Under the pieces are notes generated by a model, which saw only the letters and a program-made list of their open reading frames with translations, was not told where the DNA came from and ran no database searches. Made by a program: the position numbers and the translations under genes. 64,000 bases of DNA from Bradyrhizobium sp. Arg816 (GTDB lineage Bacteria; Pseudomonadota; Alphaproteobacteria; Rhizobiales; Xanthobacteraceae). The stretch covers positions 124,001 through 188,000 of the forward strand of contig NZ_JAPRAQ010000001.1 in assembly GCF_029989365.1 (NCBI RefSeq). Direction: 5' to 3'. Below, piece after piece: positions 44,488 to 52,382 of the stretch (positions are counted from its first letter, which is position 1; every line of letters starts with the position of its first letter).

Positions 44488-44706
44488 CTAGGCCTCTTCA
44501 ACCTCAAGCGTAATCGAAACCTTCAGCGGCGGCGCTCCCTCTTCGCGGACATCGACGACGACGCGATGGGCGCTACCGGCAGCGAAGGCATCGCGGGCGA
44601 TGGAGGCGCGGGTCAGCACCGCCTCCTTGCGTGCGTCCTCATCTCTTCGGTCGTCGTCCGGAATGAGACGGCCGTTCTCGTGAATGTCGAAGTTGAATCG
44701 CGGCAT
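44488..44706 (-). CDS. Small DUF6894-like protein
   Basis: A 72-residue protein (MPRFNFDIHENGRLIPDDD) with the pattern of short rhizobial proteins that start MPR-aromatic and end in a beta strand (LKVSITLEVEEA). It lies 8 bp downstream of the Crp-type regulator gene on the same strand. No function is known. Confidence 0.65.
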   Translation of the reverse strand: MPRFNFDIHENGRLIPDDDRRDEDARKEAVLTRASIARDAFAAGSAHRVVVDVREEGAPPLKVSITLEVEEA

Positions 44707-44714
44707 CGGGCCCC

Positions 44715-45470
44715 TTAAAGGGTCGGCGACTGATGCAGATAACGGCCGTCGAAATCGGCAAGTTCCAAAAATTTCCGCTCGTCCAGCACCGTGACGCGGC
44801 CGCGGTGCAGCTCGGCGATGCCCTCCTGCCGCAACTGCTTGATCACGCGGTTGGCGTGCACCGCCGTGATGCCCAAAGCTTCGCCGATCTGCTCCTGGGT
44901 CAGCGGCATCTCGAAGCTGTTGCCGTCCAGACGCTCGATGACCCGAAGACGCTCGCGCAGCTCGATCATGACATGGGCAAGCCTTGCGGGCGCGGGACGC
45001 TGGCCAACATTGACGATCCATTCGCGGAACATGGCGGAGTCGATCAGCGTGTCTCGCCAGAACAGCTCGGCGACGCTTGGACTGCGCTGGTGCAATTTTC
45101 GCAGCGTTTCGTGCTTGATGAATCCGAGCGTGCACGGGGTCAGCGTCGACAGGTCGTGATCCATCACGTGCAGGAACAGGCTCATCAGGTCGGGGATCTC
45201 ACCGGGGATGTGGATGGAGAGGATCTGGCGCTTGCCGCTTGGAATCGTCTTGGAACGCGCACAGAAGCCGTCTGCGATCAGGCAGCAATCGGTTGCGCGC
45301 TCGCCATCGCGGACCACGGGCGTCTCCGCCGGGTATTGACGAACCGCGATCGGGAGCGCCTCGATCTCCTTCACGTCGTCGTCCGAGATGCCTGAAGATG
45401 TGCGCAAACGCCTGACAAGCGCAGCACGGATCGTATCGCTGGGCACGCGGGTCAGCTCCGACCGGTACAT
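44715..45470 (-). CDS. Crp/Fnr-family transcriptional regulator
   Basis: A 251-residue protein. The N-terminal cyclic-nucleotide-binding-like barrel spans about residues 20-150 (RQYPAETPVVRDGERATDCC, then LSIHIPGEIPDLMSLFL). The C-terminal HTH is LTQEQIGEALGITAVHANRV then IKQLRQEGIAELHRGRVTVL. The Cys pattern of true FNR proteins is absent, so oxygen sensing by an iron-sulfur cluster is not expected. ATG 45470 (MYRSELTRVP) was chosen; upstream in-frame codons give an unlikely leader. A strong inverted repeat stands 12 bp upstream. Confidence 0.83.
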   Translation of the reverse strand: MYRSELTRVPSDTIRAALVRRLRTSSGISDDDVKEIEALPIAVRQYPAETPVVRDGERATDCCLIADGFCARSKTIPSGKRQILSIHIPGEIPDLMSLFLHVMDHDLSTLTPCTLGFIKHETLRKLHQRSPSVAELFWRDTLIDSAMFREWIVNVGQRPAPARLAHVMIELRERLRVIERLDGNSFEMPLTQEQIGEALGITAVHANRVIKQLRQEGIAELHRGRVTVLDERKFLELADFDGRYLHQSPTL

Positions 45471-45481
45471 TTGGGACCTGT

Positions 45482-45515
45482 ATTGCAATCCTTGGCGCCG
45501 AGGCGCCGCTGCAAT
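45482..45515. promoter_or_regulatory. Inverted repeat upstream of the Crp/Fnr-type gene
   Basis: ATTGCA (45482-45487) and TGCAAT (45510-45515) enclose two GGCGCC hexamers (45494-45499, 45502-45507). It may be an autoregulatory site or a hairpin in the 5' leader. Only symmetry supports the call. Confidence 0.3.
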
Positions 45516-45607
45516 GAAAAACCCGCGATCCACGCTCCCGGTTCCAACAAAAGTTAAGGACGCCACTCGCCTCACCATGGTGGGCTTCGCGCCGGAAAGG
45601 TCCAGCC

Positions 45608-45811
45608 ATGACCAAGAAGCGCAACCGCACGCGACCGGCCCTGTCACTCCAGCAGCGCCTGAACAAGTTCACGCAGGACGCCCGCGCCGCGGCCAAGAAG
45701 CTCCCAGCCGGCACCGAACGCCACACGCTGTTGCAGAAGGCGCGCGACGGCGAGGCAGCCGCCGAGATGGAACGCCTTCTGTCCCCACCCGGCCCGCAGC
45801 ATCAGAAGTGA
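45608..45811 (+). CDS. Small basic protein of unknown function
   Basis: A 67-residue Lys/Arg-rich helical protein (MTKKRNRTRPALSLQQRLNK) without a signal peptide. GGAAAGG stands before the ATG. It is divergent from the Crp-type gene. Short proteins of this type are common in Bradyrhizobium; the function is unknown. Confidence 0.6.
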   Translation: MTKKRNRTRPALSLQQRLNKFTQDARAAAKKLPAGTERHTLLQKARDGEAAAEMERLLSPPGPQHQK

Positions 45812-45854
45812 TCGTCGCACCGTTGCATACCTGCGACCGCGAGGCGCTACGTCG

Positions 45855-45998
45855 CTAGCGCTGCGCCATCAACTCGAGCGCCGGAGCAAAGCGCTCGGAA
45901 AATGTCAGCGTCTTGGCGTGGCGAACTGCGGCAAACGATGCCGAGATTCCTGCTGTGGCGACTGCGAGCAAGGCAATTGCGAAAACCAGACGGCGCAT
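45855..45998 (-). CDS. Tiny secreted peptide (47 residues)
   Basis: ATG 45998 is preceded by a strong AGGAGG six bases upstream. The peptide begins MRRLVFAIALLAVATAGISA, a clear signal sequence with likely cleavage near SFA-A, leaving a mature part of about 25 residues ending ERFAPALELMAQR. The good ribosome site and leader make this a real short gene rather than chance. The function is unknown. Confidence 0.55.
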   Translation of the reverse strand: MRRLVFAIALLAVATAGISASFAAVRHAKTLTFSERFAPALELMAQR

Positions 45999-46273
45999 GT
46001 TGGCCTCCTGTGTGAGCTCGACTACCCCACAGAGATGGGGCGGCTCTGTTTCAGGACGGTTTCATCCCTGCGGAAAATGACTTCGCTCAAGCGGCTGTGA
46101 TGAGATCCGGCTTCTCGGGGTGCGCGCCGTAACCAAATAACAATAATCGCTGTTGTCTTGCGACGGTCGCGAGCGGTACCGGGAATTTCACGCCAGCGAC
46201 CACGATCATGAATCGCAAGACTGCCGCGATAAGCAGTGTTCGCAGAAATGCGGAGTCATCGAGGATTGCTCAA

Positions 46274-46429
46274 ATGAACGTCGTCATCCGGAAACTCAAT
46301 GGTCTGTGGCACCTCGTCGTCGGCTCGTGCCAGATCCGAACGCCCTTCCTGGCAACCCAGGACCGCGCACTGGTCGTAAGCTACGCCCGGCGCGTCTACC
46401 CCGGCGCCAAGATCTTCCAGCGCGACTGA
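46274..46429 (+). CDS. Short protein of unknown function
   Basis: A 51-residue protein (MNVVIRKLNGLWHLVVGSCQ) with a beta-strand-like start and the end ARRVYPGAKIFQRD. The frame is open upstream but the ATG at 46274 gives the most plausible product. The 275 bp before it (45999-46273) hold no recognisable gene. The pattern recalls small DUF2188-like proteins, but the match is weak. Confidence 0.4.
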   Translation: MNVVIRKLNGLWHLVVGSCQIRTPFLATQDRALVVSYARRVYPGAKIFQRD

Positions 46430-46444
46430 TGCGAATGGTTGCGC

Positions 46445-47074
46445 TTAGTCCTCGTCCGCCGGTCCGCACCAGCCGGGCAGATAGATGGCATCCTTGCTCT
46501 TGGCTGCGGACAGGGCCTTCTCGAGCGCCTTGTCGAAATTGGCATCGACTGCCTTGCGCGACAGTTTCCGGCGCAGAAAGTCGGCCCACAGGAATTCGGA
46601 GAACGGGGTGGTGTCCTTCGCAAAGCCGCCCATGCGGCGGAGCTCACCGGCAAGGCTTCGGAACGGATCGTCCTTGAGATCGACGACCGATTTCGGCAGA
46701 TCGCGGAACGGCCGCCGCTCACCCTTGGAATCGTAAGGGTAGACCCAGCGCTTGTTGTCCATCACGCCCCAGAACGCCTCGCGCTCGACCATCCTGAGGT
46801 CGCCGACCACGGTCACCAGCACCTCCTTGACGCCCTCGTCGTGCAATGCGCGGCCGAGATGATGATGGTCGATCACGTAGTAGCGCTGATCCGGTCCGTA
46901 GACGACGGGGATCATGTGATTGCCAAGCAGGTCGGCCTGCTTCTTCTTGTCGTGCTCGCGCCAGCGCTTTCGCTTCTCCTTGACCTCGCGCATGCCGACC
47001 GTCATCTGCGTCGGCCGGAGCGACAGGATCGGCACCGGATGCACTCTCGGTTCGCGTGCGTTGGTGGTGGTCAT
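46445..47074 (-). CDS. ParB-like nuclease-domain protein (ParBc_2 type)
   Basis: A 209-residue protein. The ParB/Srx-like core is seen as VHPVPILSLRPTQMTVGMRE, then VYGPDQRYYVIDHHHLGRAL and KEVLVTVVGDLR. The HHHLGRAL segment marks the ParBc_2 group, which is distinct from the chromosome-partition ParB and has no HTH domain here. Members may be phosphohydrolase- or nuclease-like; their role is not established. ATG 47074 (MTTTNAREPR) was chosen over an upstream codon. No toxin-antitoxin or plasmid genes are nearby. Confidence 0.72.
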   Translation of the reverse strand: MTTTNAREPRVHPVPILSLRPTQMTVGMREVKEKRKRWREHDKKKQADLLGNHMIPVVYGPDQRYYVIDHHHLGRALHDEGVKEVLVTVVGDLRMVEREAFWGVMDNKRWVYPYDSKGERRPFRDLPKSVVDLKDDPFRSLAGELRRMGGFAKDTTPFSEFLWADFLRRKLSRKAVDANFDKALEKALSAAKSKDAIYLPGWCGPADED

Positions 47075-47413
47075 GGTCGAAGGCCCCTCACATGGTTGCA
47101 ACCGGTGGTCCGGTTCCCTTGATTATGCCATGGGCGCCGCGGTGGCAAAATGCGTTCGATCCGGCCGCGGAGATCACAAGCAGATGTTCACGAGAGCCGG
47201 CGATGCGTGCTTCGGGGTTGTTGCTGCAACGCAACCCCCGCATCCTGTCACCGGCCTGACAGCCGGCGCCGCGTTCGTTCGCGGGCCGTTCCGGAAAGAT
47301 GCCATGCAAGATAGTGCGAAAGCGCAATGCACGTGCGCGTTGAGAAGATTTTCTGCAAGGCATTCACGACGTATGCTATCTAAAAACCGCTGCTTCGGAG
47401 TGATCCCCGCGCC
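47075..47413. other. Intergenic region, no gene seen
   Basis: About 340 bp between the divergent ParB-like gene and the small membrane protein gene. It should contain both promoters. No palindrome, RNA gene or convincing open frame was found. Confidence 0.4.
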
Positions 47414-47755
47414 ATGAAAACACAGCGGCCCATCAGCTCGGATGACGAGCACCGGGTGCTCCAGTTCAGGCCGCGCAACGCGTCTCCCCCGCCGGTCCAA
47501 CGGGGCAGCGGCACCGTGCAGCCGTTGCGCGTCGCGCCCGAGCCGCTCGACCTGTCGCGCTACGAGCAGCCCCGCCGGGAACCGGATAATTTCCGCCACC
47601 GCATGCTCGCCAATATCGCGGCGCTCGCCTTCACCATCGCGCTGACCGCAATCGGAATCTGGCTCGCGGTGAGCATTGCCGACCTGCGCCGCACCCAGGA
47701 CTGCGTGCTGATGGGCCGCCGGGACTGCGCCAAGATCACGACGCCCCATATCTAG
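47414..47755 (+). CDS. Small single-span membrane protein of unknown function
   Basis: A 113-residue protein with a proline-rich soluble N-terminus (about residues 1-62) and one membrane helix (about 66-88, ANIAALAFTIALTAIGIWLA), then a short tail with two Cys (TQDCVLMGRRDCAKI). GGAGTGAT precedes the ATG. It is 210 bp upstream of acpXL on the same strand, but a functional link is not evident. Confidence 0.6.
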   Translation: MKTQRPISSDDEHRVLQFRPRNASPPPVQRGSGTVQPLRVAPEPLDLSRYEQPRREPDNFRHRMLANIAALAFTIALTAIGIWLAVSIADLRRTQDCVLMGRRDCAKITTPHI

Positions 47756-47965
47756 GTACGTCTCCCGGCTGAAAGGCCCGCCGACGGCATCCCCAGCCCT
47801 GTCGCCGGGGCCGCCCGGCTCCATTGAACTCAGCGCGGCGCTCCGATATATGGGCTTTCGACCCGGCCAGAGGGGGGTTTGAGGGCGTCATCGGGGCGCG
47901 ATGCCCACCCACCGTTCCACTCTGGAACTTCAGACAAATGTCAGCAATATATCAAAGGCTTAGTG

Positions 47966-48253
47966 ATGTCCTCCACATTCGATCAGGTCGCTACGATCAT
48001 CGCTGAAACCTGCGACATCCCGCGCGACACGATCACGCCGGATAGCCACGCCATCGATGACCTCGGCATCGACAGCCTCGATTTCCTGGACATCGCGTTC
48101 GCGATCGACAAGCAGTTCGGCATTAAGCTGCCGCTGGAAAAGTGGACCCAGGAGGTCAACGACGGCAAGGCGACCACCGAGCAGTATTTCGTCCTGAAAA
48201 ATCTGTGCGCCCGCATCGACGAATTGGTTGCGGCCAAGGGCGCAAGCGCCTAA
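47966..48253 (+). CDS. acpXL: Acyl carrier protein AcpXL for very-long-chain fatty acid synthesis
   Basis: A 95-residue acyl carrier protein. The phosphopantetheine Ser lies in [20 protein letters not shown], and the stretch [20 protein letters not shown] is characteristic of AcpXL. In rhizobia AcpXL carries the growing C28-type (omega-1)-hydroxy fatty acid that is added to lipid A. The start ATG 47966 ([10 protein letters not shown]) was chosen over an upstream in-frame codon. It is the first gene of the VLCFA operon. Confidence 0.93.
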   Translation: MSSTFDQVATIIAETCDIPRDTITPDSHAIDDLGIDSLDFLDIAFAIDKQFGIKLPLEKWTQEVNDGKATTEQYFVLKNLCARIDELVAAKGASA

Positions 48254-48263
48254 GCGCGCGGTC

Positions 48264-48734
48264 ATGCAACTCGAATACTTCCACATGATCGATCGCGTCG
48301 TCGACCTCAACGTCGACGCGAAGACGATTGTCGTCGAAGCCCTGGTCCCCAAGGAGAGCACGATCTTCGAGGGGCACTTCCCGGGCTATCCCCTGATGCC
48401 CGGCGTGCTCCTGATCGAATCGATGGCCCAGGCCTCGGGCTGGCTTCAGCTCGGCGTGCTCAAGTTCGAGCGCATGCCGATCCTGGCCGCCGTCAAGGAG
48501 GCCAAGGTCCGCGGCTCGGTCTTCCCCGGCGATCTCATGACCATCGAGGCGACCCTGTCGCATCAGGGCTCGGGCTACGCGGTGACCGAGGCCAAGATCA
48601 AGGTCGGCGGTAAGCTGCGCGCGAATTCGACGCTCACCTTCACGCAGATCCCCTTCCCCAATGCGGATATGCGCGGCTTCATGGACGCGGTCGCCAAACG
48701 CGTCGGCTTTCCGCAACAGGCCGTATCGCCATGA
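48264..48734 (+). CDS. fabZXL: 3-hydroxyacyl-ACP dehydratase of the VLCFA operon
   Basis: A 156-residue hotdog-fold dehydratase. The catalytic His is in EGHFPGYPLMPGVLLIESMA, the FabZ signature. It removes water from the 3-hydroxyacyl chain on AcpXL during elongation. ATG 48264 (MQLEYFHMID) lies 10 bp after acpXL; its stop overlaps the fabF2XL start by 4 bp. Confidence 0.9.
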   Translation: MQLEYFHMIDRVVDLNVDAKTIVVEALVPKESTIFEGHFPGYPLMPGVLLIESMAQASGWLQLGVLKFERMPILAAVKEAKVRGSVFPGDLMTIEATLSHQGSGYAVTEAKIKVGGKLRANSTLTFTQIPFPNADMRGFMDAVAKRVGFPQQAVSP

Positions 48735-49936
48735 CTGAAATTGCTTCGAAGGCCGGCCAGACGGAAGTCTGGATCACCGGCATCGGCCTTGCCACCTCGC
48801 TCGGCGAAGGCCTGGACGCCAACTGGGCCGCGCTTCAGGACAAGCGCATCAATGTCGACGAGAAGGGCTTTGCACCCTGCATCGTGCATCCCCTGATGCC
48901 TGTGACCTTCGACAGCCAGATCCCGAAGAAGGGCGACCAGCGCCAGATGGAAGCCTGGCAGCGCATCGGCACCTATGCCGCGGGCCTTGCGCTCGATTCC
49001 GCCGGGATCAAGGGCAACAAGGACATCCTGTCGAAGATCGACATGGTGGTGGCCGCCGGCGGCGGCGAGCGCGACATCAATGTCGACTCCGGCGTGCTCA
49101 CGGCCGAGGTCAAGGGCGCCAATGCGCCCGGCTTCCTCAACGAACGGCTGATGAGCGATCTCAGGCCGACGCTGTTCCTGGCCCAGCTCTCGAACCTGCT
49201 CGCCGGCAACATCGCCATTGTGCACGGTCTCGGCGGCACCTCGCGCACTTTCATGGGCGAAGAGGTCGCGGGCGCCGATGCGGCGCGCATTGCGCTCGCG
49301 CGCATCGCCTCGGGCGAGAGCGACATCGCGCTGATCGGCGGCTCCCACAATGGCGAGCGCAAGGACCTGATGGTCCTCTACGAATTCGGCGCCTTCAATC
49401 TGAAGGACAAGTTTGCTCCGGTGTGGGCGCGCAAGGATCACGCCGGTTTCGCGCTGGGATCTGCCGGCGCGTTCCTGGTGCTGGAATCGAAGGCGCACGC
49501 GGAGGCGCGCGGCGCAAAGCCGTTCGCAAAGCTTTCGAGCGTCGTTGCCGACCTCGCCCGGCGCAAGCAGCCCGGCGACATGGCCGCGACGCTGGAGAAG
49601 CTTTGGGAAAAGCTGCCCAGGCGCGAGGGCAAGGGCGCGATCATATCGGGCGCGACCGGCGCGGAGCCCGCGACGTCAGAGGAGCTCGGCTTCCTGAAGG
49701 GCCATCCCGACTTCCCGGTGCGTTCGACCGGCACGATGTTCGGCCACACCATGGAAACGCAATTCCCGCTCGGCATTGCGCTTGCGGCGCTGTCGATCTC
49801 GCGCGGTGCGCTGTTCCCGCCGAACGATTCCACCGGGACGGAGATTGAAATGCAGGGCGCGCCCACCCAGATTGTGGTGGTGGGGGCCGGACACTGGCGC
49901 GGCGAGGGCATGGCTCTGGTCGAGGCCGTAAGCTGA
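48731..49936 (+). CDS. fabF2XL: Ketosynthase-like protein without the catalytic Cys (FabF2XL, chain-length-factor-like)
   Basis: A 401-residue thiolase-fold protein. Where active KAS II enzymes have a T-A-C-(A/S)-(S/T)-G nucleophile elbow, this protein reads VHGLGGTSRTFMGEE (about residues 162-176), with no Cys. The first catalytic His region (NAHGT in its partner) is replaced by SGATGAEPATSEEL, while the last His is kept (GTMFGHTMETQFPL). The only Cys, near residue 40 (KGFAPCIVHP), is outside the active site. This pattern resembles chain-length factors that pair with an active ketosynthase. The partner would be the next gene. Its place in the VLCFA operon is as in Rhizobium. Confidence 0.85.
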   Translation: MTEIASKAGQTEVWITGIGLATSLGEGLDANWAALQDKRINVDEKGFAPCIVHPLMPVTFDSQIPKKGDQRQMEAWQRIGTYAAGLALDSAGIKGNKDILSKIDMVVAAGGGERDINVDSGVLTAEVKGANAPGFLNERLMSDLRPTLFLAQLSNLLAGNIAIVHGLGGTSRTFMGEEVAGADAARIALARIASGESDIALIGGSHNGERKDLMVLYEFGAFNLKDKFAPVWARKDHAGFALGSAGAFLVLESKAHAEARGAKPFAKLSSVVADLARRKQPGDMAATLEKLWEKLPRREGKGAIISGATGAEPATSEELGFLKGHPDFPVRSTGTMFGHTMETQFPLGIALAALSISRGALFPPNDSTGTEIEMQGAPTQIVVVGAGHWRGEGMALVEAVS

Positions 49937-49983
49937 AGCGCGTCGCGCTTTGGCGGATGCTCTAGCTCAATCGGGGGATCGAC

Positions 49984-51261
49984 ATGACTGCACCACGCGA
50001 CAAACTCGGGCGTCCCGTCGTCGTCGTCACCGGCATGGGCATCATGACCTCGCTCGGCAACGGCAAGGCCGACAATTGGGCGAAGCTCGTCGCCGGCGAA
50101 TCCGGCATCCGCACCATCACGCGCTTTCCGGTCGACGGCCTGAGGACGACGATGGCCGGCACGGTCGATTTCGTCAGCGTCGATCCGTTCTCCTCCACCG
50201 CCCTGTCCGAGCGGATGGCTGAGCTCGTCACGCAGGAAGCGCTCGAGCAGGCCGGCATCGGCGCCAAGGCCGATTTCCCCGGTCCGCTCTTCCTTGCGGT
50301 TGCACCGGTCGAAGTCGAATGGCCGCAGCGCCGTGAGCTTGGCCGCGCCGTCGGCGCGCAGGATATCACCTATGACGATCTGCTGCGCATCTCCGGCGGC
50401 GGCAAGTACAGTGCCTATCACCACCGCTTCATGTTCGGCTCGGTGGCAGCCCATCTCGCCGAGACCTTCGGCACCAAGGGCTCGCCGATCTCGCTGTCGA
50501 CGGCCTGCGCCTCGGGCGCGACCTCGATCCAGCTCGGCGTCGAGGCGATCCGCCGCGGCGAGACCGATGCCGCGCTGTGCGTGGCCACCGACGGCACCGT
50601 GAACCCCGAAGCTCTCGTGCGTTTCTCGCTGCTCTCGGCGCTGTCGACCCAGAATGATCCGCCGCAGGCGGCCTCCCGCCCCTTCTCCAAGAACCGCGAC
50701 GGTTTCGTCATGGCCGAGGGCGCCGGCGCGCTCGTCCTGGAGAGCTACGAGGCCGCGACCGCGCGCGGCGCAAAAATCCTCGGCGTGATCGCCGGCTGCG
50801 GCGAGCTCACCGATTCCTTCCACCGCACCCGCTCTTCGCCCGATGGCAAGCCGATCATCGGCTGCATGAACAAGACGCTGGCCGATGCCGGCATGACGCC
50901 GGACCAGATCGACCACATCAACGCGCACGGCACCGCGACGCCCGAGAACGACAAGATGGAATTCAACACGACGTCGGCCGTGTTCGGCGATCTCGCGCAG
51001 AAGATCCCGGTGACCTCCAACAAGTCGATGGTCGGCCACACCATCTCGGCCGCGGGCGCGGTCGAAGCGATCTTCTCGCTGCTCACCCTCGAGCATCAGC
51101 GCATTCCGCCGACGATCAACTACGAGACCCCGGATCCCACGATCCTGTTCGACGTCGTCGGCAACAAGGCCCGCGATGCCCGCGTCACCGCAGTGATGTC
51201 GAACTCGTTCGGCTTCGGCGGCCAGAACGCCTCGCTGATCCTGACCCGCGAACCGGCCTGA
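49984..51261 (+). CDS. fabF1XL: 3-oxoacyl-ACP synthase II, active ketosynthase of the VLCFA operon
   Basis: A 425-residue KAS II. The catalytic triad is visible: Cys in SLSTACASGATSIQLG, His in NAHGTATPEND and His in SMVGHTISAAGAVEA. It condenses malonyl units onto the chain held by AcpXL. It is 47 bp after fabF2XL and 8 bp before lpxXL. With the Cys-less FabF2XL it may form a two-subunit elongase; that pairing is inferred. Confidence 0.9.
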   Translation: MTAPRDKLGRPVVVVTGMGIMTSLGNGKADNWAKLVAGESGIRTITRFPVDGLRTTMAGTVDFVSVDPFSSTALSERMAELVTQEALEQAGIGAKADFPGPLFLAVAPVEVEWPQRRELGRAVGAQDITYDDLLRISGGGKYSAYHHRFMFGSVAAHLAETFGTKGSPISLSTACASGATSIQLGVEAIRRGETDAALCVATDGTVNPEALVRFSLLSALSTQNDPPQAASRPFSKNRDGFVMAEGAGALVLESYEAATARGAKILGVIAGCGELTDSFHRTRSSPDGKPIIGCMNKTLADAGMTPDQIDHINAHGTATPENDKMEFNTTSAVFGDLAQKIPVTSNKSMVGHTISAAGAVEAIFSLLTLEHQRIPPTINYETPDPTILFDVVGNKARDARVTAVMSNSFGFGGQNASLILTREPA

Positions 51262-51269
51262 CCGGACGC

Positions 51270-52202
51270 ATGGCGCTGCTTCCTGCGAGCACGAAGGCCC
51301 GCGCGCGGGAGGCTGCCAAATCGCTCGGCGGCAGCCTGATTGGTGCTGCCACCGTCGGCATGCTGCGCACCACGCGTTATTTCGATCCGGCCAAGACCTC
51401 GGACTTCTTCTCCCGCGTGGTGAAGACGATCGGCCCGCGCCTGCGCGAGCACCGCATCGGCCGCGCCAACCTCACCGCGGCATTTCCGGAGAAGTCGCCG
51501 GAAGAAATCGAACAGATCCTGATGGGCGTGTGGGACAATCTCGGCCGCGTCGGCGCCGAATTCGCCCATATGGACCACGTCTGGGACTACGACCGCGACC
51601 ATCCCGAGAAGAGCCGGATCGAACTCCCGGCGCGCAGCATCGAGCTGTTCGACCAGATCCGCGATGACGGCAAGCCGGCGCTGATCTTCGCCGCGCATCT
51701 CGCCAACTGGGAATTGCCGGCACTCGCCGCCGTCGAGCATGGGCTGGACGCCGCGATCCTCTACCGCCGCCCCAACATCGCCTCCGCCGACCGCATCATC
51801 CAGGAGATGCGCCAGGTCAACATGGGCACGCTGATCCCGGCGGGGCGCGATGCGCCGCTGCGCCTCGCGCAGGCGCTCAAGGACGGCAAACACGTCGCCA
51901 TGCTGATCGACCAGTATCTGACCGGCGGCGTCGAGGTCACCTTCTTCGGCCGCAAGACCCGCGCCAACCCGATGCTGGCGCGCCTGCTCCGCCAGGTCGA
52001 ATGCCCGATCCACGGTGTCCGCATCATCCGCCTGCCCGGCGGCCGATTCCGCGGCGAGCTGACCGAGGAGGTCCCGCCCGTGCGCGATGCCGAGGGCAAG
52101 ATCGACATCCAGGGCACGACCCAGGCGATCACCAGCGTGGTGGAAAGCTGGGTGCGCGAGCATCCCGAGCAGTGGCTGTGGCTGCACCGCAGGTGGCGGT
52201 AG
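51270..52202 (+). CDS. lpxXL: Lipid A VLCFA acyltransferase LpxXL
   Basis: A 310-residue LpxL/HtrB-type acyltransferase. The catalytic HX4E motif is AAHLANWELPAL, and ARLLRQVECPIHGVRIIRLP and the C-terminal EHPEQWLWLHRRWR are family typical. LpxXL moves the very-long-chain acyl group from AcpXL to lipid A at the inner membrane. In other rhizobia an alcohol dehydrogenase gene (adh2XL) sits between fabF1XL and lpxXL; here the two are only 8 bp apart. Confidence 0.9.
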   Translation: MALLPASTKARAREAAKSLGGSLIGAATVGMLRTTRYFDPAKTSDFFSRVVKTIGPRLREHRIGRANLTAAFPEKSPEEIEQILMGVWDNLGRVGAEFAHMDHVWDYDRDHPEKSRIELPARSIELFDQIRDDGKPALIFAAHLANWELPALAAVEHGLDAAILYRRPNIASADRIIQEMRQVNMGTLIPAGRDAPLRLAQALKDGKHVAMLIDQYLTGGVEVTFFGRKTRANPMLARLLRQVECPIHGVRIIRLPGGRFRGELTEEVPPVRDAEGKIDIQGTTQAITSVVESWVREHPEQWLWLHRRWR

Positions 52203-52247
52203 CTACTGCCGTCATTGCGTGGAGGCCGAGAGCGCCTCATTCTCGGT

Positions 52248-52366
52248 GTCATCGCCCGGCTTGACCGGGCGATCCAGTATCCCAGAGGCTTTCGTTGGAG
52301 AGCTCGCTCTCACAATTCACGCCGCGGCGTACTGGATGCCCCGCCTTCGCGGGGCATGACAGCGGG
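52248..52366. repeat. Two-hairpin intergenic repeat, copy 1
   Basis: TCGCCCGG (52252-52259) with CCGGGCGA (52265-52272), and ATGCCCCGC (52336-52344) with GCGGGGCAT (52349-52357). It starts with TGTCAT and ends with ATGACAGCGGGG. A second copy with the hairpins in the opposite order is at 62912-63024. It lies between the convergent lpxXL and TPR-regulator genes and may terminate both. Confidence 0.7.
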
Positions 52367-52382
52367 GTTCAAACTTCCCGCC

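Noticed and set aside
49438..51096. 552-codon open frame antisense to fabF2XL/fabF1XL
   Set aside because: Covers two well-supported ketosynthase-fold genes on the other strand and has no motif.
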